A stretch of DNA of 64,000 nt, taken from Diplonema papillatum. Its lineage: Eukaryota > Euglenozoa > Diplonemea > Diplonemida > Diplonemidae. The stretch spans positions 1-64,000 of the forward strand of contig JAPJBO010000804.1 of assembly GCA_030068145.1 (NCBI GenBank), read 5' to 3'. Position numbers and translations under genes: made by a program. Under the pieces are notes generated by a model, which was not told the origin of the DNA, made no database searches, and saw only the letters and a list, made by a program, of their open reading frames with translations. This document shows positions 21,144-31,480 of this stretch, piece by piece. Numbering within the stretch: position 1 is the stretch's first letter; each line of letters begins with the position of its first letter.

Positions 21144-21371
21144 GTTGTCAACAGGAAAAAAAAAAAAAAAAGCAAGGCAAGCGACCTGCCCCCTGCGCCT
21201 GCTGTCTCGGGCTGCTTCGGCAGTTCGACACTTACTACTACTATTACTACTTTTGAAGCACCTGCTGGGAAAGTGCACGCGGAAGCCGCCACGAAGGTGG
21301 AAATGTGCTGTATCCCACACGAATTACGCAGGAAAGTCTGGGTGTAGGGCTGGGTGTTCGCATTCAACAAA

Positions 21372-21603
21372 AAGTACTTGTAGAACGTGTGGGGGGCCCA
21401 TGACTACACTCCACGAAGGAATGTACTTGGTGTCGGTCACAAACAGTCCCGGACATGGCTAGCCATAACCCATAACGAAAGCGTGCACTAAATATACAAC
21501 CCGTAACCACATAGCCCTTTCTTGCTCTAAGAGAACCCATTCATGAACGGTCACACGGAGACCCTAAAACCCCGGAATTTCAAGCGAACTTTAACTCTAA
21601 AAA
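21372..21603 (+). repeat. dispersed repeat G
   Basis: Near-identical to 7960-8190, from the TAGAACGTGTGGGGGGCCC block through the common tail at 21551-21603. Confidence 0.8.
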
Positions 21604-21762
21604 CCACCATTGACCAACAACCAAGGTACCCCGATCCTCTTACCTCGTGTAACCACCACTCTTACGACACTCAGAGCACAAAGGATATCTTCCCTTAACG
21701 ATGAAGGCCACCCGGAGACTTTAAACCCCGGAGTTTCAAGCGAACTTCCACTCTAAAAAGTC
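21601..21762 (+). repeat. repeat F, 5' truncated
   Basis: Directly abuts repeat G and repeats the second half of 13937-14203, from CCAACAACCAAGGTACC to the tail. Confidence 0.75.
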
Positions 21763-21764
21763 TC

Positions 21765-22035
21765 GAAATAAGCTCCAGCTTGGAAGAAAATGCTCGACAA
21801 AGCTGCCAGGCAAAGAACCGAAGGGATCCCAAACTACCGAACCACGTGTTGAACAGACGTGAGATGCGGGGCTACTCCATGACACCCGAACACAACAGGT
21901 CAAAGTCCTGAGTGAGACAACAACACACGGTGGTGTAAGCGAAGAACAAACTCAGATTGTGTTTGTATTGAATTTGTCCCTATCCTCGAAATTCCTCTCC
22001 TTCTATGCGGAGTTAATGCAGCTACGTCGAGTATT
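21765..22035 (+). repeat. dispersed repeat P
   Basis: Lacks the first 15 or so bases of the copy at 16426 but keeps ACCACGTGTTGAACAGACG and the end AGCTACGTCGAGTATTTC. Confidence 0.75.
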
Positions 22036-22089
22036 TCTGAAAAAAGCTCAAAATCAAGAATCCGTTTTTCTATTGGAAATTCATCCGGA

Positions 22090-22640
22090 ACCAGACCCGC
22101 AAACCAGCCATCCTTTTTAGGCAGTATCCAATTCCAACACGGTTAGGCTCGCCCGGGTGCGGTGAGACTCTCAGTCTATTCGGTGACTGGCCGGACGCGC
22201 TTCGCGCTGTGCGCGACCGAGTCCTGAGATGCGCCTGCAAGGTGCGCATGACGGTCAACGATGAGAAGTCCGTCCTCGAGCCCAGCTCGACGGCCGGTTG
22301 TCTTGGGTGTGTGGGGGGGGAGTCGAGTTTGACCTCGCGGCGAAGAGATACCGGCTGAAGCAAGAGTCTGTAAGGAAAGGTAGGAAGGATTATGCTGCAA
22401 CCGATCTACAGGCCACGCACGAGAACCATTGGGACTCTGGGTCTCTGCATGCATGCATGTATCAGCTGTGCTCAGCTCGGATTCGAGTGATGCAATGCAG
22501 CGGGTTGTCGTTGACTGATACGCCGTTGTCCCCTAGCCACATTGATTTTTCCATTGCGACGGAGAGGCCAGGCAGACAGCAAGGACAACCCGCAAACTCG
22601 AACTTATTTAGGATCCAACCCATGTTGGCCACATCCAGCC
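22090..22640 (+). pseudogene. degenerate reverse-transcriptase remnant
   Basis: One frame reads RQYPIP, then after an apparent deletion WPDALRAVRDRVL and VRMTVNDEKSVLEPS. This fits the retroelement reverse-transcriptase pattern of a helix followed by a (V/L)NxxKS(V/L)LxP motif just before the FLG strand. The sequence then shifts frame at the G run at 22312-22320 and continues with VEFDLAAKRYRLKQESVRK, which resembles the LGxxxD...RxxLxxxxV segment after the palm. The active-site YxDD and most of the enzyme are missing. A tyrosine-recombinase or LTR retroelement origin is possible; the fragment is too short to decide. Confidence 0.4.
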
Positions 22641-22994
22641 GCAGCATATGAAACGAGTACATGTCTAGAAATCGGGCTTTGCACTGATGAATGAATCACA
22701 AACGTGCGGCAAGGGGATCTCCAGACGGAATCTGCATGGGGTCGGAGAGGTGACGGGGTAATAACCTCGTACAGGTGTCAGTTGGATGGAAGGCAGGAGG
22801 AATCCAAACCGCCCGAGTAGGACCTTCTGATCATGTCCATTTGCCAATGCGCCACCTGAAACCACGTTCAGCTTTTGGGTTCAGGGTGGTGCCGTCAACG
22901 AAAACCTTTTGATTCCCTTTCAAACTTAAGAAGACGTACGAAAACCTGGACACTAGTATAGCTTAGAGCATCTGCAGAATGACACGAAAAGCCT

Positions 22995-23210
22995 CTGGGC
23001 AAAACCCCCGTTTTTTACATTTTCTTCTGGCTGCCTCGGTTGTGCCAACACCGACGCCGTCACCCTCGGTGACGGGGCCGCGGCACGCACCGCGCCTCCG
23101 ACGGAACTACCTACGCCCGCCTTAGAACTACGTGGTTGTAGTGAGGCGACCGGAAACTCCTCGGAGAGATGGTCCATGCACTCCAACTCGCCTCTCTCTC
23201 TCTCTTCCCG
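22995..23210 (+). repeat. repeat H
   Basis: Body with TGTGTCAACACCGACGCCGT-like sequence (here TGTGCCAACACCGACGCCGT), GCGCCTCCGACGGAA and the end GACCGGAAACTCCTCGGAGA plus a CT run. Confidence 0.7.
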
Positions 23211-23910
23211 CTCGCGGTGTACGGGTGTTTGAACGGGAAAAAAGCACGCACGTCCTTTTTTACGCCCGAGGTTTTATTATCCCGCAAACGACAACCAGAA
23301 GGAACACCCAAACACATACACACTTTCTCTGGCAGCTCCCGGTTCAGCCGACTTCCCGCGGTCTTCTTGAAAAGTACAACAACCCACCACGTCGTGGACA
23401 TGTCAGTACAAAGAAGGAAGTTGGCAGCGTTGGAACCTGCCATTTGTAAAGGTACATAAAGGGTCCTTCGCAAACACTAGCCTGACATGTTGGAGGAAAC
23501 GAGAAGCTCGTCACCGCTGGCTAGCGTTTTCATGTGCGTCCTGAATCCATTTTCACGTAAGAAACGAAATAGGACAACTACACTAACATACTATACCTTA
23601 AACGAACCTTTACGACAATGGTCACCCCCGGAGACTTTAAAACCCCGGATCCCTAAGCGAAAAAGCAACTCCTACTCCCCATCACCATTGGTTCATCATT
23701 ATTAGTTTGGTATCAGCCGCGGTTGTGCGAGTGACGAGCTCAAAAAAAAAAAAAATCCTCCACGCAGGCAGGGGTGTATGTAACCCGGGACCCCGGACCC
23801 GGGTTTTTGAAAACGCAACTTTTTTTCTAACTTTCATACAGGGATTTCTTTCTAACTTTCACTGCGCATGCACTTTTCTTCCAGGTTTGGGCTGTGTGTA
23901 GTCGGAGAGG

Positions 23911-24395
23911 TTGGCCTGTGAAGAGACTGGCATCTGCACCTGTGTACTCACAGAAACCAGCCACAGTCAAAAGCGACTGACAAATCAACATAGTGCGCAT
24001 CCCAGCAAGTGTGTCGAGTTCTTTCTGTCTTTCGAGCGTAACCCGAACAACAACAATGCAACTTTTGGAGACAACTGGTCACACATCCTAGGATGTGTTC
24101 TTGTGATGCCGCAGCTGCTCGTGACAACGGATTGCCACTATGTGCAAGTCAGCTTGACAACATTCTGGAGCTCATGCGAGATGAAGCACGAATCTCCTCC
24201 TGCATGGCTCCTCACTTTTCTGCGCCATGTGGTCAATTCACTATGTGTCCAACCAGGACACACACCTACGAAGGCATCAGCCCCCTCTGTCCGCAGACAC
24301 ACGAACAAGACAAAGGCATGTGGAACTTAGCCACAGGCTACAGGCTACCTCTAGGTTACGCTGAACCACGACTTTTCTGTTTCAGCGTAACTTAG
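23911..24395 (+). other. overlapping unassigned reading frames
   Basis: Two overlapping frames, 23911-24330 and 24093-24395, both Cys-containing, have plausible composition; no motif allows a choice and neither is called as a gene. The region ends in the inverted-repeat cluster at 24347-24416. Confidence 0.2.
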
Positions 24396-24416
24396 AGGTC
24401 CAGACCTCTATGTTAC
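24347..24416. repeat. triple inverted-repeat hairpin cluster
   Basis: ACCTCTAGGTTACGCTGAA (24347-24365) pairs with TTCAGCGTAACTTAGAGGT (24381-24399), and the latter also pairs with GACCTCTATGTTAC (24403-24416). Two alternative hairpins therefore share the middle arm. Confidence 0.75.
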
Positions 24417-24744
24417 ACTGTACTGCTTGCGTTGCGGTCCAACGTACTCCCGCGGTAGTCTACGGCTACGTTCCAAATGCCTGGACGATGTCGACTTCCA
24501 GGATGCAGCCTTAGAGGATGCATCCCTTGAAATCATGCTGTTGGGGCCTTGCGCTTGCAGATGAAATAGAAGTTGCCAAGCCATTCCGGAGACTTACAGA
24601 CCCCAAATGGGTGGCAAACCGGCCTTTTGTCACAGTTTTTGCCCTGTACGAAAGTTAGAAAAAACCCGGGACCCCGGTCACGAAAAACCTCCAAAACCCC
24701 CCGGGACCCCCATACACCCCTGCACGCAGGGGTGGTTGGTTTTT

Positions 24745-24965
24745 TTTGTATAAGCACCTGCTTTGTAGGAAATACTTGAGGAGGCTGCCAGTTGCAAAAG
24801 ATCAAAGGAGGTAAATGTGCTGTAGCCCACACGAAACACAGGTGAATCTGGGTTTAGTGGCGGGCGTAAGCGTTCAACAAAAAGACCCATTTTGTAGTTG
24901 TATTGTTTCTCCCCCTCTAGCCTCCTTCGAAGTAAGCACAAGGCAGCCCTCGAGTATTTTATTGG
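24745..24965 (+). repeat. dispersed repeat A
   Basis: Close match to 18190-18420, from TAAGCACCTGCTTTGTAGG to CCTCGAGTATTTT. Confidence 0.8.
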
Positions 24966-25209
24966 TAGGTCTCTGCTGTACGGCCTTGCTCCGGAGCGAC
25001 TTCTTTTCTTTTGCCTCTATCTCTCTCTCGGAAATGTCAGCGCGGTAGCGATGGCAGCGAGGACACATATAGGTGGGAGGAGAGAGGCCCTGGGACTGCG
25101 AAGGCGTGACAACCGCCATACTGCTCTCGGGACTCCGAATGGTAGGGTTGGAATGGCGGTGACATGGACGCGCGCGTGGTGGAGATGCAACCTTCGACTT
25201 GTTTCATGT

Positions 25210-25354
<145 letters not shown>

Positions 25355-25894
25355 CGACACCCAGCTATCCTCCTCTCTTGTCCTTTCCAGCGAAATGGGC
25401 GCTGGCACGCTGAAGCCGAAGCAGACCATGTCGTATCTTGGTTTGGTTGTACGATTGTATAAAGATACCTTGAATGGTCTGCCACACAGGGCCCATTTCC
25501 GAAGTGATTCCACCTCTCCAAAACACAAGGGGTGCAGACAGTCGCTTTTCGGTGGGCTGGGATGCACCCCGGACCCCCCCTGCACGTATTACCCCATTTC
25601 CGAAGTGATTCCACCCCTTTTGTGGCAGACCATTGAAGGAACCTTTCCGACGTTGGTCACCCGGAGACCTAAAACCCCCGGATCAGAACCCAGTAACTCT
25701 AAAAGATACACCACTGCGTTGCAGTACACACACACCCGGCGGGGGGCAGCCTAAGAAACGTCGCAAACGTTTGCCATTTGGCAGAATCGTGCTGCGGACG
25801 CGTTTTCTCTAGAAAGGAAGAAGAAGAATAAGAAAGAAAAAAATAAGCAAGACACCAAACTGATCGTCTTTCGGGATCGACGGTGACACAATAA

Positions 25895-26160
25895 AAAAGT
25901 CCGCTCCTGGTCCAGGAACGTGACGGCCAACCACAGCTTGCAAAGCTTGAGTCGGAGGCAGCACAGTGCTACAACCCCGTCCGCTCTGCCCTGTGGCTGA
26001 CCGTCTCGACGAGCTTGTGTTCAGCGCAAGCGCCAAGCCCCCAGGTGCGCCACGCCTTGATGCTTTAGTTTGAGAAATCGGTAGCCACTTGACCCGTAGG
26101 CCCGTGGCTCTGCAGTACCGCCGAACTGGCTCCCGTGTAGCAGGCTTTCCCTGGTACCAC
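25895..26160 (+). repeat. dispersed repeat M
   Basis: Second copy of the repeat at 13115, joined at 26160 to the decayed coding sequence at 26161-26574. Confidence 0.75.
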
Positions 26161-26574
26161 CTTCGGGCAGTTCTCAAAAATACGGACACAGGGACGGCGA
26201 AACCCCGTCCCTGTGTCCTCCAAGGAAGCTGCCCTAGATGTAGCAAGAGACCCTGGCCTCTTGAGGTGGGGTCGGTCTTCCCGCCAACGAACAGGATCAT
26301 GACCTGGCCTGTGGCCACCGACCGCATGGGGTCCAGCCGAATCCGCTGATCCACAAACCTGCAAGCCGTCGACCACTATTCCCGGAGGGTCATGGCGTGC
26401 AAGGATGAGCCTCGTCACGTCAACACCGCAACGGACCTCCACCAGGGTGTCCCCCGGCTTTGTCCTATCCAGGCATAGTCCACCATCTTTCGGGTCCCAA
26501 CAAGTGTACGTAACCTCAAATAACCTTTCCAGTAAATCAGGATCGGGCTGTACTGCGTCCTCAAGGATTGGCAC
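26161..26574 (-). pseudogene. decayed coding fragment of unknown family
   Basis: On the minus strand a frame from 26574 reads MPILEDAVQPDPDLLERLFE and continues with TYTCWDPKDGG and a hydrophobic IVVDGLQV, then the sense moves to another frame (RLDPMRSVATGQVMILFVGG). A third frame upstream (26743 to 26561) may be a further piece. The composition is protein-like but frameshifted, and the far end is cut by repeat M. No family recognised. Confidence 0.3.
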
Positions 26575-26628
26575 ATCTCCCTTTCAGTGCGGCTTGTGGG
26601 TGTGACACCCTAAGACTCGCACACGTTT

Positions 26629-26659
<31 letters not shown>

Positions 26660-26861
26660 AGTAGAAGATCGCTGTAGCCTGCGAGCGTTTAACCACGTCA
26701 GGCCAGCGGGAGCAAGGACGTTGTCCGAAGACGCCGACACCACCTTCGCTGACGATGCCGAGGGTCACCTCCTCAACTCATTCCAGAGACTACTAACTGT
26801 ATCTGACGGTGCAGGCTCGCACCTTCTGACTTGGTTTGATGTGTCCTCCATCTCTCTATGA

Positions 26862-27249
26862 GTGTCTGTGCATTGAAAGCAGAAAGCGGATAAGCTAAAC
26901 CCTGATTAGATTCGCGGTTAAACGAAGCTAGCGCGTTTGCCTGTTCTCGTACCTACCTTTTTATACCGAATAGATGCTGGATGCTCTATTTCAACTCTCT
27001 CCCGAGGTCCCCCGAACAATCGAAACGAAGTTATCAGTAGTTCACTTCAGTAACTTTGTTTTGATTATTCCTTGACGGGCTGCAGACCTACACCTTGTGC
27101 AGACGCACTCTCTCTCTGTCTCTCTTTCGCCAAAATCCCCCCCGGGCCCCAACAATGCATGTATCCAGGCTTGACACAATACAATCTCTGGTACCGGACT
27201 CTCTGATTCGTCCGAGTTTCCTCGGTCCAGTCTGGTTTGAGTGACAAGA
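26862..27249. other. intergenic, flank of the rRNA-like segment
   Basis: No gene seen. Lies directly upstream of the SSU rRNA-like fragment and could be degenerate ribosomal spacer. Confidence 0.3.
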
Positions 27250-27296
27250 ATCCTGGTTGATCCTGACGGTAGTCGTGTGCTTTTTGGTTTCAAGCG
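27250..27296 (+). rRNA. fragment of the 5' end of small-subunit rRNA
   Basis: CCTGGTTGATCCTG (27252-27265) is the universal start of eukaryotic 18S rRNA. It is followed by GGTAGTCGTGTGCTT, close to the usual CAGTAGTCATATGCTT, then GGTTTCAAG. Similarity is lost by about 27300, so this is a fragment and not a working gene. A weak echo of the SSU 3' end (GTTCGTAACG...GGTTCC, 27374-27392) may follow. Confidence 0.65.
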
Positions 27297-27628
27297 GAAG
27301 GAACGGTATGACCTCGTCACTCGCACTGATGATGATGATGATGACGGTGATGATGGGAAAGGAGAGTTGTTTGCGTTCGTAACGTAGGGTTCCAGGAATT
27401 CGTCTGTGCGCGGGCAATGGTCAGCATCCGCTGATCATTGATCGATTGATGGCAGCACAGGGGTTTTGATCGGCTTCCAACACTTGAGTTTTGGTACATG
27501 CGAGTTTTGGTACAAGCGACCCTGCTTCGGAATACACACCCCGGACTTCAGCAGCCATATACTAAGTCAATGCGGGAGTGAAAAACTGTGGGAGTGGCCA
27601 CTCCCGCATTGCGGGAGTTCCCGCATTG

Positions 27629-28376
27629 AGGGGGTCCCACTCCCTCATTGAGGGGGTCCCACTCCCTCATTGAGGGGGTCCCACTCCCTCATTGAGGGGG
27701 TCCCACTCCCTCATTGAGGGGGTCCCACTCCCTCATTGAGGGGGTCCCACTCCCTCATTGAGGGGGTCCCACTCCCTCATTGAGGGGGTCCCACTCCCTC
27801 ATTGAGGGGGTCCCACTCCCTCATTGAGGGGGTCCCACTCCCTCATTGAGGGGGTCCCACTCCCTCATTGAGGGGGTCCCACTCCCTCATTGAGGGGGTC
27901 CCACTCCCTCATTGAGGGGGTCCCACTCCCTCATTGAGGGGGTCCCACTCCCTCATTGAGGGGGTCCCACTCCCTCATTGAGGGGGTCCCACTCCCTCAT
28001 TGAGGGGGTCCCACTCCCTCATTGAGGGGGTCCCACTCCCTCATTGAGGGGGTCCCACTCCCTCATTGAGGGGGTCCCACTCCCTCATTGAGGGGGTCCC
28101 ACTCCCTCATTGAGGGGGTCCCACTCCCTCATTGAGGGGGTCCCACTCCCTCATTGAGGGGGTCCCACTCCCTCATTGAGGGGGTCCCACTCCCTCATTG
28201 AGGAGGTCCCACTCCCGCATTGAGGGGGTCCCACTCCCTCATTGAGGGGGTCCCACTCCCTCATTGAGGGGGTCCCACTCCCTCATTGAGGGGGTCCCAC
28301 TCCCTCATTGAGGGGGTCCCACTCCCTCATTGAGGAGGTCCCACTCCCTCATTGAGGAGGTCCCACTCCCGCATTG
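27629..28376 (+). repeat. 22-bp minisatellite, about 34 copies
   Basis: Nearly perfect head-to-tail units containing GGTCCCACTCCCTCATTGAG. A few units near the right end carry GAGGAGG or CCCGCATT variants. The left edge is a degenerate version with CCCGCATTG steps (27590-27628). It sits between the SSU- and LSU-rRNA-like fragments. Confidence 0.95.
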
Positions 28377-28480
28377 AGAGAGTGAGGCCGACCGTACAAA
28401 CGACCGCAAAAACCACTCCCGCAATCCGGAGTGGGAGTCCGGGGGTGTACCTTTCACCGGAGGGGGGGGTTACCTCCGCC

Positions 28481-28530
28481 GTGATGCTACCACTTGATGG
28501 ATTCTGACTGAACGCCTCTAAGCCAGAACC
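28481..28530 (+). rRNA. fragment of the 3' end of large-subunit rRNA
   Basis: GATGCTACCA, TGGATTCTGA and CTGAACGCCTCTAAG followed by CCAGAACC match the conserved near-terminal region (domain VI) of eukaryotic 25S/28S rRNA, where yeast reads GAAGCTACCATCC, TGGATTATGG and CTGAACGCCTCTAAG. Upstream conserved segments such as the sarcin-ricin loop are absent, so only the last part is present. Confidence 0.75.
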
Positions 28531-28540
28531 TAGTCCAGAG

Positions 28541-29249
28541 GAAAATCATGATCATGGACACGGATCTCATGCGCCAGCCGTTGACCCCGGAAGTGTTCAC
28601 ATGTACCCCTTTTTTCTTCTTCATATTTCATTAAAATTACCAAACAACATGCCTCACCACCGATCGAAAGAATAAAAAGGAAAATACTGGCGTCGCTTTG
28701 TTGTGAGTTCCTGTTTTTCCGGAGGGCTCGGGGGCGAGGGGTCGGCCTCTTGGAGAGAAAAAGCGAACAACGAACATTCGTATTTCTTCTCGCTTTTTTC
28801 ACTCGTTTTGCGACGCTTTTGATGTGAAAAAGTGGCCGAAGACCGAAAAAAACACCTGACAACAGGTGCCGAGTCCTCCATTGCCCTTCGCTCTCGACTC
28901 GGTTCATCGCCTCGTGTGTCCCCCGCCTACGTAGGCTGCAGCAGAGGCTCCGCGAAGCGAGCAGAAACAGAACAAGACGCGGACCGCTCGCCCTCTCTTG
29001 TACGCTCTCCTTCGAAAATGACCCCCCCGCCGCCTGCCTCTCCGTTGCCGTTGGTTGCTGACGCTTTTGAACAAGGGATCACAGGCGAAGCATCGAATCC
29101 GCATCGAGGTTCTCCGCCTAGGTGTTACCCATCATTGAATTCCACACACGCACACACTGCGTCGACATACTCTCGCCAAGAGGGGCGCCACGTTAAAAAC
29201 GAGTCCGGCAAACGCACACACAAACAAACACAGACTTGGCATCCGTCTA
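28541..29249. other. intergenic, no gene seen
   Basis: A frame from 28832 is low-complexity and continues into repeat J sequence, so it is not called. Confidence 0.35.
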
Positions 29250-30665
29250 TTGCACGATGCTCGACGCCAAGTGATTCGCGCCACTTCCCCCCGTGCGAAT
29301 CGGAACAAGACTCAAAACTGTAACCCAGGCCCTGGCAGGGGGACGTGTGCCTGCACCAAGAGTTTAGAACAGCCTGCCAGGCCAAGCTCGTTCCAGAGTG
29401 TAAAGACATTCAGGTGTTGCACGAGGCTGGTCTCTGATGTTGCTCGTCTTCTGCTGCTTCAGGCAGCAGGAACACTACGTTGTCTCGCGTCGCTCGTCTC
29501 GGTGCTGACGCGGGGCCCTCCGGCCCCGCCTTCCTCTTCTTCGTCGTTGCTGCTTCTTCTCTCGCCACGGCCGCCCGGTGGTGCCCCTTCCGACAGCACT
29601 GTTTGGGCCTTGACTCCGTAAGTCCGCGTGCCGACTGCTTCCACAGAGAGAGATAGAGAGAGAGGGAGAGAGCTTGCCACAACCTGAGGTGAGATGTGCC
29701 GCCTGTGTAAAGACATTCAGCTGCCCGCCCGAAACCCCGTGGCATCTTCGCACCCGTTCTGAGCCGGGGTCTGCAGCAGGGGCAGGAGCTTCTCTCTCCA
29801 CTCTTTCTCGGCCGGGGCTCTTACCTACCCCTGCTCGGGTCTTTGGGTGGGTCTCTCCCACTTGACGGGATTGTTGAGGCATCGGCTTAGTGCTTGCGGT
29901 AGAGGCAGTGCTTGCGGTAGAGGCAGTGCTTGCGGTAGAGGCAGTGCTTGCGGTAGAGGCAGTGCTTGCGGTAGAGGCAGTGCTTGCGGTAGAGGCAGTG
30001 CTTGCGGTAGAGGCAGTGCTTGCGGTAGAGGCAGTGCTTGCGGTAGAGGCAGTGCTTGCGGTAGAGGCAGTGCTTGCGGTAGAGGCAGTGCTTGCGGTAG
30101 AGGCAGTGCTTGCGGTAGAGGCAGTGCTTGCGGTAGAGGCAGTGCTTGCGGTAGAGGCAGTGCTTGCGGTAGAGGCAGTGCTTGCGGTAGAGGCAGTGCT
30201 TGCGGTAGAGGCAGTGCTTGCGGTAGAGGCAGTGCTTGCGGTAGAGGCAGTGCTTGCGGTAGAGGCAGTGCTTGCGGTAGAGGCAGTGCTTGCGGTAGAG
30301 GCAGTGCTTGCGGTAGAGGCAGTGCTTGCGGTAGAGGCAGTGCTTGCGGTAGAGGCAGTGCTTGCGGTAGAGGCAGTGCTTGCCTGCCTTCTTGGCACCT
30401 GCACTCTACTGATCCCATGCAGCGAACACCGCAATGATGAAAGCAGAAAATGTTGAGCCGAGTGCCGGGTGGAGAAGCTGACAACCTAGAAACTAAAAAA
30501 AGAGTAGCCCGCACCCTTCCAAGGAGAGAGAGAAGTCATAGGACCCAAAGGCAGCGTGCCGGAAATTCAAAGCCGACTGGTGAGATTGACAAGTGGGCTA
30601 TGCATTGCTTCAGACATCACCCCACTGTCAGCCGTGAACTTGAGCACGCACATACACCCTGCCGA
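29250..30665 (+). repeat. dispersed repeat J, interrupted
   Basis: Segments 29250-29420, 29690-29745 and 30410-30665 match, in order, the continuous copy at 38130-38625 (landmarks AAACTGTAACCCAGG, GTGAGATGTGCCGCCTGTG, TTGAGCCGAGTGCCGG, CAAAGCCGACTGGTGA). The stretch from about 29745 to 30410, which holds the 18-bp minisatellite, is absent from the other copy. Confidence 0.7.
29891..30376 (+). repeat. 18-bp minisatellite, 27 perfect copies
   Basis: Unit TGCTTGCGGTAGAGGCAG repeated exactly 27 times, followed by TGCTTGCCTGCCTTCTTGG. Because 18 is a multiple of three, all six frames stay open; the resulting poly-peptides (for example GRGSAC repeats) are artefacts. Confidence 0.97.
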
Positions 30666-30699
30666 AGTCAAAACCGCAGCAGCAAGCGGGATTATTGAA

Positions 30700-30972
30700 G
30701 GCGCTAGCCGCCGCCGTAGGCCGTGCAATTGCCAAGAAGAAGAGAGCCCGCGACGCGTCAAGCCGGTGCTCCCCCGCGAAACAGGCTCGCCCGCCAGCCA
30801 GATCGGCCCCGGTTGTGTCAACACCGACGCCGTCACCCTCACGGCCGCGGCCCGCACCGCGCCTCCGACGGAACGACCTACGCCCACCTTAGACGGGTTA
30901 GAAGTGAGGCGACCAGAAACTCCTCGGAGAGATGGTCCCTGCACTCCAACTCGTCTCTCTCTCTCTCTCTTA
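30700..30972 (+). repeat. repeat H, long copy
   Basis: Includes a frame reading AAAVGRAIAKKKRARDASSR and ending in RRNDLRPP, paralleled at 57395-57587 by AAAVGRAVARKKRARSATRR and ending RSDLRPP. The 3' end is the shared GACCAGAAACTCCTCGGAGA plus a CT run. It may derive from the 3' end of a gene for a basic protein. Confidence 0.65.
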
Positions 30973-31024
30973 TTTATTATTTTTGAACGTTGGTTTTGAG
31001 GTCACAAAACGTGTATCATTGGTT

Positions 31025-31480
31025 AGGTTTTCTTTCTCCGTGAGGTACCAGGAAAAGCCTGCTACACGGGAGCCAAGCTTCACGTGTTCGGCGGTACTGC
31101 AGAGCCACGGGCCTACGGGTCAAGTGGCTACCAATTCCCAGGCAATTCCTTAAGGAAAAACATCAGAAACCCAGAAGGGGCGTCACCAGAAATCCAGAAC
31201 TCGAAACCTACCACTCAGGTGCCCATAAAATGCTCGGAAAGGGCGGGAAAAGTGGTCGGACGCTCGTTTAGGCTGAAATAATGGCTGCAGAATGCGAAAA
31301 CAAGGCCAAATCACCAATCACAAGGCAATTCCTTGAGGAGAAACATCAAAACCTTGGCGCTCGCGCTGAACATAAGCTCGTCGAGACGGTCAGCCGCAGG
31401 TCAGAGCGGACGGGGGGCTGCCTCCGACTCAAGCTGTGGTTGACCGTCACGTTCCTGCAGGAGCGGCCTTTTTCTTTTTC
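31025..31480 (-). repeat. repeat M, minus strand, split by repeat L
   Basis: 31025-31138 and 31356-31480 are the two halves of repeat M. Between them lies repeat L, bordered by direct repeats beginning GGCAATTCCTT at 31141 and 31324. Confidence 0.75.

Noticed and set aside
27629..28376. CRISPR-like array
   Set aside because: Units are contiguous 22-bp repeats without spacers in a eukaryotic setting, so this is a minisatellite.
28832..29323. 163-codon frame after the rRNA-like segment
   Set aside because: Low-complexity Ser/Arg/Pro composition, no motif, and its end lies in repeat J.
29475..30514. Several 190-320-codon frames of Ser/Thr/Ala or Leu/Pro/Gln repeats
   Set aside because: All arise from the perfect 18-bp minisatellite; sequence outside the array in these frames is not protein-like.
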